The notes under the pieces: model-generated
Seen by the model: the letters and a program-made list of their open reading frames with translations, nothing else
What the model was told of the DNA's origin: nothing
The model's database searches: none
Position numbers and translations under genes: made by a program
Shown: one piece after another, positions 20,418-31,168 of the stretch
Position numbering within the stretch: position 1 is the stretch's first letter
Layout: each line of letters begins with the position of its first letter
Assembly (NCBI GenBank): GCA_031213475.1
Contig: JARUPZ010000026.1
Coordinates: 3,552,823-3,616,822, forward strand
Reading direction: 5' to 3'
DNA from: Nereocystis luetkeana
Taxonomy: Eukaryota > Sar > Phaeophyceae > Laminariales > Laminariaceae
DNA: 64,000 bases

Positions 20418-20527
20418 TATTACGGGGGGCCATAGTTAATAGGACCAAATACTTTTAGTAAAAATGGTTAAATACATGGGTTTTTATGTATACCGTAGGT
20501 CCTATTAACTATGGTCCCCGGTGATAG
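20418..20527 (+). mobile_element. MITE-A
   Basis: A near-consensus copy: 'ttacggggggccatagttaataggaccaaat...ggtcctattaactatggtccccggtga', with TA at each border. Confidence 0.85.
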
Positions 20528-20638
20528 TGTCGGGAGATGTTTCGTCTTTTTCTCAACATCGACTCATCCTTCTGTCTTCGCGGTAAAGAACGTTTTTTTC
20601 GTCTGAAAAAATGAATTTTCAAAAACCAGTCGTATTAA

Positions 20639-20728
20639 CCCTTTTAGGACCCCAGTGCCGTTTTGGGGACAAACTACTTATAATTAGAGTATTTTGTCCC
20701 CACATATGGGAGTGTGGTTCTAAAAGTC
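20639..20728. mobile_element. MITE-B
   Basis: The left border is TTAA (20635-20638) followed by 'cccttttaggaccccagtgccgttttggggacaaac'. The right arm 'ttgtccccacatatgggagtgtggttctaaaag' is partly degraded and lacks the final TTAA. Confidence 0.75.
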
Positions 20729-21434
20729 GTACTATTAATAATACGTTTCTGAAACAATTCCCTTGGGTGGATGGAAGGGGGATTGTTCTGATTCTGGATG
20801 TCGACGGGTAGAAATAATGAACTAGAAAAAGACACACTCATGAACCGCGGACCGCCGGTTTGGGGTACATTTTAGGAAAATCGATATAATGGAATGCGCC
20901 TATTCAACAAATTAACGTATTGAAAGGGATTCAAAATACGGCGGTCATCTTCGGATTCCCTGAAAAGAAAAGCAAATGGGAAACTGGTCAATACGTCGGT
21001 GCTCGTGGATAGCTGGGTCTGAATACGATCAGAGAGTTTATGTGAGAACAACAACAAACAACAACGTACGTAGTGGAAATCAACCACCAGGCACTATATT
21101 TTCAGGCAGGGCACGCCAGTATCACCATTCTCCACGCTCCCGCACAAACAAAAATCTGAGTCTGATTCCAAGTGAATATTTGTTCCCCTCCCGCCCCGAG
21201 TTTGGGTACAGCACAGTAGTGTGCTGATATCGTGTCTTCGCAGAAATGTCGAAGCTTCAGATGTCTCCAAGTCCGTTGACTGAAATTGCGAAACATCAGG
21301 CCTTATCGGATTTTGTTCACTGAAATTTCGAGGCTCTGTTTCACCCCATGCAATGCGATTCCCCTTAAATAGCGAGGCCTCAACCATTCAATGACAAACA
21401 GACATTTCATGTGCATACGTAGCACGCATTTTTT
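20729..21434. other. No gene recognised
   Basis: No repeat family seen elsewhere in the window and no supported ORF. Confidence 0.35.
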
Positions 21435-21474
21435 TTTGTATTTGGTCCTATTTACTATGGTTCCCCGTAATAAT
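21435..21474 (+). mobile_element. MITE-A, right end only
   Basis: 'atttggtcctatttactatggttccccgtaat' is the right arm of MITE-A. The left arm is absent. Confidence 0.6.
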
Positions 21475-21587
21475 GAGGCGCGCGACCGAAGCGAGCCTTT
21501 TTTTACTTGGTTTTTAACGAAGAAAAAAAAAGCCTCTTCATAGCGGCTCGGATACGAGGGTAAGGTAGCTTATTTTGAGTGTTTCTG

Positions 21588-21690
21588 TTGTTGTTGTTGT
21601 TGTTGTTGTTCTCTTAACTCTCTGACGAAGGAGTCCGTGGTCACACAAAAGGTGCTGGAGCCCTAGGAAGATCCGAAAAACAAAAAAAAT
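21588..21690 (+). repeat. Repeat R6 (GTT run plus conserved block)
   Basis: A (TTG)n run followed by 'ctctgacgaaggagtccgtggtcacacaaaaggtgctggagccctaggaagatccgaaaaac' and an A-rich end. The same block is at 24715-24815, next to the truncated LINE, and a shorter inverted copy is at 24878-24920. It may be the 3' end of an unidentified retroelement. Confidence 0.6.
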
Positions 21691-21724
21691 CGAAAATTCG
21701 GCTGCCTCAAAATACACGAGACGA

Positions 21725-22589
21725 AGAAAGCGCACACGAGCTAAAACCAACGTGCAAACTGAACTAACATGGCCACGGGTATATCCTCAACTATATATAA
21801 CATAGAGTACCCCCGTTCCCACCACTAACCAACTCGTGGCTGCTGACTACAGCGGATGCTGTCTGAAGTGCTGCCTGCACCGTACGAAATGCACGGTAGT
21901 CGTGAAAACGAAAGAAGAACACACCTGCCTGCTATCTGGAGTGCTGTCAGAGTGAAGACTCGCGGATATGCAGTGGAAAAAGGAGCAATCGAACCTTACT
22001 ACCACACGAAAATCAACAATCGCCATCTCTTCCTGGATTGTCTGACACAAAAAGGTGCAGCACAGTTATGATACCACGTCCCTGATAATTGCGTACCTGG
22101 TAGGTTATTCCCCATGAAGGGTATACTACAAAGACCAGTGACGACGTTAAGAACAAGTACCGGTAGATACTATTCTGCTTCGTGAAAAACAATACAAAAA
22201 AAAACAAACTATGACCGCTTCTCTCGTGATGATAGTGTGCGCGCAGATCATGGGTCTCCGTGCAGCGTCTTCCTGCCGCTCTTCATGGCCGCCTCATCGC
22301 CTTGGCCCAATCCACCCGCTCCTTTGCGCGTGTACTCGTTGCCATTCTGCATTTGTGTGTGGGTTGGTGTGTGTGATTCAACATTTTTTTGGTCCACCTT
22401 TCACCACCGCGCTCGACGCACACGCCACCAAATCCAGTTCCCGCGGGCTCTGTGCGCGCACACACACGCAAGACACTTTCTCGTCCAAGTGGGGTGGAAA
22501 GTCGTTCGCAGTTGTGCGGCAACGTGTGTAGGCACATGTTTGTGCTGGGCCGTGTTTAAAATACAAAATCATGACGTTTTTTTGGGCCT
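21725..22589. other. No gene recognised
   Basis: Open frames at 22211-22710 show no family resemblance, and their 3' part is minisatellite. One TACCTGGTA site lies at 22095. Confidence 0.35.
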
Positions 22590-22710
22590 GCCAACAGCAG
22601 GCAGTCTGTGCCTGTCCACAGCATGCACACTGCTGTACCTGCCCACAGCAGGCAGACTATGCCTGCCCACAGCAGGCAAACTATGCCTGTCCACAGCAGG
22701 CGCACTGTAG
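22590..22710. repeat. Minisatellite, unit about 28-30 bp
   Basis: Four to five copies of 'cctgcccacagcaggcaaactatg' with small changes. In one frame this reads as Cys-rich and in another as TAGxLCLSTAG. Nothing indicates that it is translated. Confidence 0.75.
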
Positions 22711-23027
22711 TGTGTGTGCGTACTGCTACTGCCGTGTTTTTCATACACCAAGAGCAGGAGAGGCCAAGAACACCTCGCGGGATATTTATTGAGATGCATC
22801 CACGACGGCGTACAAGTAGTAGTACGTACGTATTAATAGTAGATGTTCGTTCGTGTTCGTTCGTTCAGCACAAAAAAAAATAATCCGTATTCGCCCAGCA
22901 TGATGCATCGCAGATATGACTACTACTGCAGGTATCACCGAGGTCGCGCCTCATTACCACCAAATACTAGTATTAATATATCATACTTTGATAACAAGAC
23001 CAACACGCAATGTGGTACTTTACCCAC
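22711..23027. other. No gene recognised
   Basis: Contains a short GTTC/GTTCGT repeat at 22843-22866 and otherwise nothing assigned. Confidence 0.35.
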
Positions 23028-23080
23028 ATTGAACAGTTCTTTCTGCCCGTCGACACCCAGCAAACCAGCGTCTGTCACTT
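23028..23080 (-). mobile_element. LINE 3'-end fragment
   Basis: 'cattgaacagttctttctgcccgtcgacacccagcaaaccagcgtctgt' matches the extreme 3' end of the LINE at 51072 ('cattaaaccgttctttctacccgtcgacatccagcac'). It lies directly upstream of a SINE-B. Confidence 0.6.
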
Positions 23081-23084
23081 ACGC

Positions 23085-23412
23085 CGGCGCCCCCGGTGGC
23101 TTGGTAGGTGGTCCGCGTGCCTATCAATACCAATTCGTGGGTTCAAGTCTCACCGAGTGCATGCTCGTGGCCTTTTCTTGCAAAAAAGAAATTGAATAGC
23201 GGAAAGCGCGAGAGCGTGAGCTAGCTATATTCGATGAAAATCGACGAGCAGTGGGAATGCTGAACCCTATGCGCGACAAAAAATGAAGGCACGTACTGGG
23301 GGGGAGAAGGGTGGACACCCGTGACCACGGCTTGTTGTCCAGAAGCTCGTTGAGGATAAAAACCTCCCTCGAGTAAGGCTGGAAAGTAAAAGTGATGCTG
23401 AAAAAAAAAAAG
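23085..23412 (+). mobile_element. SINE-B, reference full-length copy
   Basis: The tRNA-like head has an A-box region 'tggcttggtaggtgg' and a B box 'gggttcaagtctc'. It is followed by the body ('gaatagcggaaagcgcgag', 'tattcgatgaaaatcgacgagca', 'gaaggcacgtactggggggg', 'ggataaaaacctccctcgag') and an A tail. It is about 325 bp long, with no coding capacity. The two boxes would serve as an internal RNA polymerase III promoter. Mobilisation would need a LINE in trans. Whether the resident LINE serves is unknown, since the 3' ends are not alike. Confidence 0.75.
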
Positions 23413-23524
23413 GTGCTAATTATGCAGTCCTATTGTTGGAGATAGACCAGGTACAAGGTTTTTGGTGACAAAACCACACCACAGCAGATATACCAGAGAT
23501 AGTTGCGTTGCTTTTATGAAGTGA

Positions 23525-24714
23525 GCAGAGTGTGTGTGTGTGTGTTCTTCACATTAAACCGTTCTTTCTACCCGTCGACATCCAGCACAACCAGTGTCCG
23601 TGCCGATTCTTCCATCCTAGAAGAGATACAAGTTCTGTGGTCACAAAGCTACGCCACAGAGATACTACGTTGCCACGTGTGCAGTGTGAACTGCAGTGGG
23701 CAATGCAAAGCCATGTCATCATACTAGATACGACAGGCACGACATACGCAATCTATGAAATAGTGAAACGAAAAGAAACAATCAAAGAGAAAACAAAAAC
23801 AAGGTAGACAAGTCGAAAAAGAAAAAGAAGAAAAATGAAAGCAAAATCTAAGAGAAACAATCTGTCGTGCCCCCCCCCCCCGCAGGCGAGGTGGCCTACA
23901 CTTGAAAAAGAACGAGCTGGAAAAAAGAAGAAATAACAAAAGACACCACTGCTTGTGAACAGAGTAAGACAAAGAACCAAGGAGAAAGTAACAAGGAAAA
24001 ATAACAAAGGGGAAATAACAGGCAGACCAAAGCCCAAAGCACCTTCTAGGTGGCGGCAGCAGCTTGTGGTACGAGTAGTATAGCCAGGTTCTCCCTGCTA
24101 ATCCGCCTGGTACCTTGCTACCCAGACTGCCGTCTCCGCCCTGCGTTCGTCAACTATGCCCAGCCCCTTGGCGTCAGACAATACGAGCCGAGCAGAGCAG
24201 GTTCGTCTTCCAACCACGCCACACGGCTCCTTGAGTACGGCTTATCAATCAGAAAAGGAAGAGGAAGAGAAAAAATGAAATGAAAATCACGGAGAGTCAG
24301 CGCAAGAAAGAAAAAAAAAACAAAACTAAAAGAGAAGACAAGGGAAGACCACGTTCGAGCCAGCTGCACCAGTTGGTAGCACTAGTAGTATGGTCATATT
24401 CTACTTCCTAGTCGACTTGGTGCCTTGCTACCCTGTCTGCCATCTCCTTCCTACTTTCGTCTACCGCCGTTTCCCTTCTACCCCTCCTGTTCCCCCCCCT
24501 CTCCGCATTCACTCGGTCGGGCTTTATGCCACTTCTCCTGTTGCCCCCTCCCCCCCCGTTCCTTTGGGCACCATCCACGGCGGATGCGCGGCGCTGTCTA
24601 CTCATCTCAGCCTCAGCCTCGTGCCACCTCACCATGAACCGTTCGGCTGCTTCAAGGATCCCCCGGTACCACTTCCCCACCTTTTTGGCTGCAGTGGACC
24701 ACAACGCGGTCTCA
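23525..24714 (-). mobile_element. 5'-truncated copy of the 51 kb LINE
   Basis: Nearly identical to 51072-52270 over about 1.19 kb. The differences are mostly in the lengths of A, C and GT runs, plus a few substitutions such as 'ctcctgttcc' versus 'ctccagttcc'. It contains only the last part of the ORF and the 3' UTR. Its 5' break follows 'cgcggtctcaa', where the R6 block begins. The 3' end is a (CA)n run. Near-identity means the two copies are recent. The residual ORF is not functional. Confidence 0.9.
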
Positions 24715-24922
24715 ATTGTTGTTGTTGTTGTTCTCACATTAACTCTCTGACGAAGGAGTCCGTGGTCACACAAAAGGTGCTGGAGCCCTAGGAAGATCCG
24801 AAAAACGAAAAAAAAACAAAAAATCGTACAATGCCATGGCAACTCACTGGATACGACAGGCACGACATACATGTATGGGCACGGACTCCTTCATCTGAGA
24901 GTTAATGTGAGAACAACAACGA
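24715..24922. repeat. Fold-back structure built from R6
   Basis: The left arm 'gttgttctcacattaactctctgacgaaggagtccgtg' (24721-24765) is inverted at 24880-24920 as 'cacggactccttcatctgagagttaatgtgagaacaac'. The loop contains a LINE 3' UTR fragment ('ggatacgacaggcacgacatac'). Confidence 0.65.
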
Positions 24923-24960
24923 CATTACTATATCCTATGTGTGAGAGTAAACGAAAGAAA

Positions 24961-25184
24961 CTACTACGGGAAACCAGGTAGGACTTATGGTACACGCAAA
25001 AAACACTACCTGGTATATAATTCGCTATTTTCACTATTAATATTATTATTATTATGCTTGCCATCCGACAATGTGTAGTGTTCTAACAATCGACTAACAG
25101 AAAGTGAAGAACTCTCCAGAACAAAAGCGCGGCAGTATCAATATCAATATTCGGTCTCATTCACTATGTATGGTCTACCGTGAT
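24961..25184 (-). mobile_element. MITE-A containing R7 and a CCTGGTA insertion
   Basis: The left half 'ctactacgggaaacc...acttatggtacacgcaaaaaacacta' and the right half 'ttcggtctcattcactatgtatggtctaccgtgataa' belong to one element. An R7 repeat (25050-25140) lies between them. Where sisters read 'aaaacctatatatttcg', this copy reads 'aacacTA-CCTGGTA-tataattcg', so the heptamer at 25009-25015 is extra and in the opposite orientation to the 58.4 kb case. Confidence 0.65.
25050..25140 (-). repeat. R7 repeat inserted in MITE-A
   Basis: Inverted copy of 19980-20078: 'gcttgccatccgacaatgtgtagtgttctaacaatcgactaacagaaagtgaagaactctccagaacaaaagcgcggcagtatc'. It is bordered by ATT/ATTATT and AATATT runs. 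Confidence 0.65.
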
Positions 25185-25787
25185 AAATAATGAATGCAAA
25201 ACAAAATTAACTAAAACAAATGAAAGTAACTGCTGTACAGAAAAAATCCACCGTAGTACCACCAGTACCTGCACCTGGCCTCGAACGTTTGACCCACTTT
25301 CCCGCGGCAACACATCTCAACAGTATCATCTGTATTCTTCCATCCAGAAATATCGGAATCTCCCCGTCCCCAACCCGACCCGCGCCGAAGACACGCTGCC
25401 CGAAATTTCTGCGATGCCTTGAGGCACACCGGAAATTCAGTTACATCAGGTTGAGTTACCAACTAAGCACCCAGCTCCCCGTTTGTAACAGTCTGTTCTC
25501 GATGCCCTACTACGGTGATGGTATCACGTATCAGTAGCTCCACGCCCCGGTTCGTTGCCCACTTTCTGTCGGCATATCTCAGCGTTTTGTTCTCGTATTA
25601 CGCGTGTGTCCGACGAATGAGGCGTTGAGCCTCAGCACGGGGGGTGGGGTACATTTATAGCTTCATTTAGTTAATTCCGAATAGGCGCATCTTTGACTCC
25701 CCTTTCCGATTTCTGGGATGACTTGGTCGTCATGCTTTGATCGTCGTGTGGTCTGCACTTGCGAGTATTCAGGGTGGGCTAATGTGA
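25185..25787. other. No gene recognised
   Basis: The open frames at 25211-25537 on both strands lack motifs. A short stretch at 25512 ('ggtgatggtatcacgtatcagtagctcc') resembles the start of the LTR at 25788. Confidence 0.35.
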
Positions 25788-25966
25788 TGGTATCACGAAC
25801 CAGTAGCTATGAATCGGCGCAATACGCACCAGTATGAGCGCACGTGACGTGTTACTATCGGAAACGTCTTCGTGCATTGTCTCAGTACGAGTAGATAGGC
25901 AGATACAACTATTAGAGCATGTAACATGCTAGACTATTGGTGGAAACGTCTACTGTACTACGGAGG
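25788..25966 (+). mobile_element. LTR, 5' half (split solo LTR)
   Basis: It begins TGTGATGGTATCACGAACC and matches the complement of the LTR at 27940-28305 through 'gacgtgttac', 'ggaaacgtct' and 'ggcagatac' up to the second 'ggaaacgtct'. The complementary 3' half is at 27265-27446. About 1.3 kb of unrelated sequence separates them, so one LTR was apparently split by an insertion. Confidence 0.6.
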
Positions 25967-27264
25967 GTCGTTGTTAGTAGCAATCAGGAATAAATCGGGT
26001 AATACTTGGATTAAACGAACAAGCTATAGCTTGAATGAAAGGTATTGATCAGGCCATTTGCCGTACACGCTTTGATTTTTTCATTTTTCATTTTTCGAGA
26101 AATAATGGCGAATTTCAATAATTTTCAGATTTCAAGAAAATTGCAGCAATCTCGACTTAGTCCACTGCGAGGCACATAAATCACCCAATATATATATTTG
26201 TTCGGGACGAAGTAGTGCGTAAATGTATATTGATGACGTAGCGGTTTCGAACATAGTAAGTAATAAAACACGTTGAGAATTCGGCATTTCACCCAAGTTA
26301 TTATTTTATACCAACCGTTTTTATAGATTTTCTCAAAATTTGGAATTTCGGATGACTCCACTGTGAGGCAGATTGAACATCAAATCGTGGTTTATGTGTG
26401 ATAAACAAGGGTTAAAATGAACTGGGTCCAGCGGTTCAAACAATGCTTGTTTGAAGCAAAATCATCATATTATTATTATGCCTTGTGTTGGGGCAATATT
26501 CACGAGTTACCTCCGTATTTATTTGAGGTTTGCCCGAAATTCGAATTTCTACTGGCTCCACCGCATGGTACTTTCATCAGCCGCTTCGTGTCCACTCAAA
26601 ACAAGCAATAACGCAAATAAATGAAAGGTGTGGGCCCGAACCAGGCCACGGTTGCTGCCAGGGAGTTGTGGGTGGCCGTGTTGAGAAATCGTCATCGCCG
26701 ACAGCGCAGCGCCACAGCAACGGCGCCACCAGTAGCACCCAGTGGCGCCGAGATGGTGTTGTAGGCGGCAGCCAAACGAGGTGTCTCTTTTCTGGAGGGC
26801 GTAGCTCAAGCAGTACAGCGTCGATCGCGATTCGAACTCTTGTGCGATTTAGCCCGCGTTGTTGGGTGTTACATGTAATTTGCATTGTTAAAAACGGGAA
26901 TAAATTCGAAAAGTTGTTTGATTTCCCAGATTGTTTTTTCAATATACTACAAAATCTTTGGATGTACGGCCTAGTCGCCGTATTGGGCCGTTTTGAGTGA
27001 AACCACGCCTATTCGAGAGCACATGACCTCAGGCTTATGTGGTGCTACAGTGTATGTGTGCACGCGCTGTAGTTGCGCCGTAATCGTATGATACTTGCAC
27101 AATATTATGGGGGACCATAGTTAATAGGACCAAATATTGTCATTATAAATGGTGAAATATATATGTTTTTATGTATACGACAGGTCCTATTAACTATGGT
27201 CCCCCGTAATACCAATATTTGTTTGACTTTAAAAATTCAAAATATCGACAAAAATGAAAACTAC
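25967..27264. other. 1.3-kb segment splitting the LTR; contents unknown
   Basis: The first 500 bp are AT-rich. The part at 26600-26900 is GC-rich with CAG/GGC-rich words and open frames on both strands. A MITE-A lies at 27103-27212. The ends show no clear inverted repeats by eye and the family is unknown. Confidence 0.4.
27103..27212 (+). mobile_element. MITE-A
   Basis: A near-consensus copy with TA on both sides: 'aaTA' then TTATGGGGGACCATAGTTAA at the left, and GTTAACTATGGTCCCCCGTAA on the complementary arm at the right. Confidence 0.85.
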
Positions 27265-27446
27265 AAACAACCACATGCATGAAGATACATGGTTCAGGGA
27301 ACAGCCTGACACTCGACTGTCCCCCTCTGTCGCACTCGGCTCATGTACCCTAATCGATCTCTCCATGAGGTATCCAACAAGAACAACTATATCAAGAAGA
27401 AGCGCGCCCTGGCCAGCATCGACATCCCTGTACCCTCCCATGTATG
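27265..27446 (+). mobile_element. LTR, 3' half (split solo LTR)
   Basis: Reads 'gaagatacatggttcaggga', 'ctcgactgtccccctctgtc', 'gccagcatcgacatccctgtac', and ends 'tgtatgaggca'. It matches the complement of the left part of the LTR at 27940. Together with 25788-25966 it makes a full LTR, TG...CA. Confidence 0.6.
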
Positions 27447-27939
27447 AGGCACCACGACACTACTGTATACCTAGTGCGCAATCAATGCTCTGGGGCGTGA
27501 CAGACCTTGCACAGTTAAGCACTCAAACCGAAGGTTGAGACGTTCGGGTTGTTTTTTATTGAGGAATGAACGAGGGTCCACCTCTTCTGACGGAAGGTCG
27601 GAAATGACAGTTACATCCAGGACATAAATAGATACTCACCGCTCACAACTGTACTCCAAGCACACTGAGCAGTACGAGATGTGCTCACAGCGGATTCCTG
27701 AGGATATTTGCAACTCTAAAATAATGCGGTTTTGACTCCTCACCGTTCAAGACTCTGTGCTTCTCGGCAAGCCCCCCCCCCCGACTCTTATCCCTCAGTT
27801 CTCCATCAATTCCCTCCTTGTTCCCTATCAGACGCTCTTACGCTATCACGGACCAGAGCCGGGCTGCTGGTCGGTATCATCGAACACTTCAGCCACTTCC
27901 TTGTCGTCACGAACAAAGAACCAAACGTTTGTGCAAACA
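27447..27939. other. No gene recognised
   Basis: A C tract lies at 27774-27783. Nothing else was assigned. Confidence 0.35.
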
Positions 27940-28305
27940 TGTTCCTTATAGAGGAGGACGTAGGAATGTCGATGTAGGCGAGGACATGCTTCTTCGTGGT
28001 GAAGTTTTTCTTGTTTCTTACCTCATTTGAGCTCAATCGTAGTGTGCGAGATCAAAGTGGGACAAAGGGGGACAGTCGAGGGCCAGACTGTAACAGTTCC
28101 CTGAACCATGTATCTTCACATTTATCTACCAGACGTTTCCGTTACCAGATCGTCATGTGATCTCATACTCATAGTACGTATCTGCCTGTCTCCTCACACT
28201 GATACGATCTACGGAGACGTTTCCGTTTGTAACACGTCACGTTCTATCATACGAGTACGTATTTCACCGATTTATAGGCAATGAATGGTAATTGATACCA
28301 TCACA
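27940..28305 (-). mobile_element. LTR (left of a pair), about 366 bp
   Basis: On the minus strand it starts TGTGATGGTATCA and ends GGAACA. It aligns along its length with 30785-31168 in the same orientation ('gaggaggacgtaggaatgtc', 'gacgtttcc', 'ctgatacgatctacggagacgtttc'). The two copies differ substantially, so the element is old. Confidence 0.6.
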
Positions 28306-29639
28306 TTAGCCCACGCTGAATAGTCGTAGATGCAGACCACATACGTGACGATCAAAATATGAAGAACATGTCATCTAAGAAATCGGTAAGGGGAGTAGAA
28401 GTTGTGGCTATTCGAAACAAATTAAATGAAGCTATAAATCTACTCACAGCTGACGTACATTTTTTGTTTTCTATTAAATCATCAAGCTCTCGAAGTCTGC
28501 CCCACGAGGTAGCTCGAGTGTCCCTTCGGTTAAATTCGAAGTGGCGGGCAATGACCACTGCGGTGATCACCATTGTCAAGTATCGACATTCCGGCGGCTC
28601 AAGTAGCGCCAGAAGGAAACAAACCGCGAGGGATAATCGTTCCTGCTCTGAGCAGATGCATGTATCGGGCTTCCTGGTTATTTTCATGAATAATTTCGTG
28701 ATTTATGATCGACTACTAGTGTACGTATGCTGATACGAATGATGTAGCTAGATCCGTAGCTTTGTACTGCTGTAGCATGAAGATCCAGATCCACTTGCCA
28801 AATAATCCTGATCATACGTCCTTGGTCCTTGGTCATTTTTTACGTAGGTACGCTCACGCAAGGATCTACCAACTCCCCCAATCAAGACAGGATTCCGTTG
28901 ACAGTCGAAATATCAATACGACAGGAGGTTGTGAGAGTGGCGCTCATGTTCAGTTTTAGCTTTTGTTTCCATCTTCTTGGCATCGTGTGCAGGGCGAGCT
29001 GTTGGATCCAGCTCTAGAGATTGTATTGCCTGGTAGGACGTTGAGACGGAACAAAGAGCTGCAGGATCAAAAATGAGACACTCGCTAGCCTGCCCACACA
29101 AATGACGAACATCACCTACTACTGCGCTATTGGACCACCCTCACCACCTTCTGCAATCTCACAGGTGTGTGCATAATGTGTTCGAATATCAAGAGCAGAA
29201 GAGGCCAATAGCATGTACGATAGTGACACTCATCAACTAACACGTACGTACTACTACGTACCGGCACGTCAAGATATACGTACCGGCACGTCAAGATCTG
29301 CTGCAACATTTACAGGGGGTATTTCAAACATTGTTCAGCGTGCTGGAGTGCCCGTCACGTTTAAACTGTTGTCAACCAACGTTCGATTGTCTTGTGTACC
29401 CCGACCTTTTCGTGTCGATCTGCTGTTTCAGTGTACGAAATGGTACAACATTGTCGTCTCTTCGACCCCGGTAGCATCCAGGGGAGTCACCGGCCATTCT
29501 GTAGGGAAAAAATAGAAAACGCGCGAACGGTCCACGCAGCTTGCAAAGTTGAGTATCGATCGATCTCCCGATCGGTTGAACTCACAGCTGACGTGCCTTT
29601 TTAGGTTTTTTATTATATCTACCCCACACGTCGTAAGCA
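28306..29639. other. Presumed internal region of the LTR element, unrecognised
   Basis: Open frames at 28352-28733 on both strands cannot be assigned. If the LTR pair belongs to one minus-strand element, this would be its 3' internal part. A tandem 'acgtaccggcacgtcaagat' pair lies at 29258-29298. Confidence 0.3.
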
Positions 29640-30060
29640 GGCTTCAGACGAGAAGGTGTTGGAGTCGATTCTGAACAGACGTCATCGTCGGGCTCGATGA
29701 CGTCTTTCCAAGACCGTTTTCATCTTCGCTTCCGGTACTATACCCCCCGGGCCCCGGTGTAGATTGGGAACTTGGGGGACCAAGGTTGATCGCGTAGTCG
29801 TTAAATGGGTCAAACGATGCTACCGGCTTCAAGGTCCAAACGTTTCCACGAGCGTTTATTGTCTAAGGTCGACCGGCTGATGAAGATGATGGGCCGGCTG
29901 GAGTCATCTGGTTTTTCTTGCTCGAGGGTGGCGCCGAAGCCGTTCCGGCTGGCGGCACAGTACAAGCGAGAGGGGCGGGAGTTGTCGGCCACGTCGTCCC
30001 AGTCGAGGCAGGTCAAGATCGGAGGCTTGGCAATGTTGCCAAGGAAGTGGCGGAGAGACG
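29640..30060 (-). pseudogene. Ty3/Gypsy-like RNase H fragment, decayed
   Basis: Minus-strand translation gives SRLYCAASRNGFGATLEQ, then RPIIFISRSTLDNKRSWKRL and DLEAGSIV. This resembles the start of the RNase H domain that follows reverse transcriptase in Gypsy-type polyproteins (Asp-Ala-Ser...Gly-Ala-x-Leu-x-Gln, then Ser-Arg-x-Leu...Glu). The first catalytic Asp is replaced, and stop codons follow shortly after (IV*PI*RLRD). It lies between the LTRs at 27940 and 30785 and in the orientation of the LTR ends, so it is probably the remnant of that element. The family assignment rests on motif resemblance only. Confidence 0.45.
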
Positions 30061-30784
30061 AAACTACCAAGAGCACACATAACGCAAAAAACAAAACACA
30101 GAACACAAAACGTAAAATACCACCTGGACCTTACACGCTTACTGGTACGGGTACCGCAGCTTCTGCGAGAAAGGTGGAAGCCCGTCGAGTGTGTACAACG
30201 GGTGTACCGTTTTTTCTGCTCAGGGTGCCCGGGGTACATACAGTGCGTTTTTGTTGGAGCGCTCGTAGGTTTATGATGGGGCACTATTTATTGCATGAAT
30301 GAGCAGAGCTTATCCCACCCGAGGTACCTGTCTGCTAGTAGATCTTGAAAAAACTACTGGTAAACTATAGTTGAACGTAATAGAAGACGGGAAAAAAGTA
30401 ACAATACTAATATGGTCTACTCGGCTGTAGGTATGCTACAGCTCTCGCGCGGCTACTCTACAGCCAGCGTCAGGAGCTGGCTTGTCAGTCGGGCGATCAC
30501 GAGGCGTCGGAGCGACTGCATATAAACTGCTGTGGTTTGGTATGCTACTAACTAGCTGACTGAAAGCCGGTGAAGAGATGTTTGTTGCCGGCCGAATAAA
30601 TACTGCTGTGGAGTACAAACACAAGATTGACCTCCGATCTCGCTGAACCACTAAACAGAAACGTAGCTCGCAATGCTCACGAGCTAGCTTAGCTGTTGGA
30701 GGAAGTTCACGAAGATAGCTTACTGTAGAAGGTTTCGCCAGGCTCGGTGGTGAGGGAATCCTGCCGACGAGCCTAATGTGAAGA

Positions 30785-31168
30785 TGCTCCATAAAGAGGA
30801 GGGCGCAGGAATGTCCATGCTGGCGAGCACACGCTTCTTCTTGGTAAAGCTGTTCTTGTTGTTTGTCTCATTCGAGCTCAGCGATAGAGTACGAGATCAG
30901 AGTGTGACAGAGGGGGGCAGTCGGGTGAGTGCCAGACTGCCCTCTGAATAATGTATCTTCACATAATAATAAGTGCAATCTATCAGACGTTTCTGCTACT
31001 TGCACGTCACGTGATCTCATATCGTATGGAACGTATCTGCCTGGCTCCTCTTTTTTACTGATACGATCTGCGGAGACGTTTGTGTTCGTAGCACATCACA
31101 CGCTCTCATACTGGTACGTATTGCGCCCCCTTGTAGCTACTGATACGTGATACCCTCATCGCATCACA
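30785..31168 (-). mobile_element. LTR (right of a pair), about 384 bp
   Basis: On the minus strand it starts TGTGATGCGATGAGGG and ends GGAGCA, and matches the LTR at 27940-28305. About 2.5 kb separates the two, which is short for a Gypsy element and implies a large internal deletion. Confidence 0.6.

Noticed and set aside
22590..22710. Direct repeats that might be a CRISPR array
   Set aside because: Units are contiguous without unique spacers, so it is a minisatellite, and the genome is eukaryotic.
26800..26860. tRNA-like A and B boxes ('gtagctcaagcag', 'cgattcgaactc')
   Set aside because: The boxes are too close together and no cloverleaf stems could be drawn.
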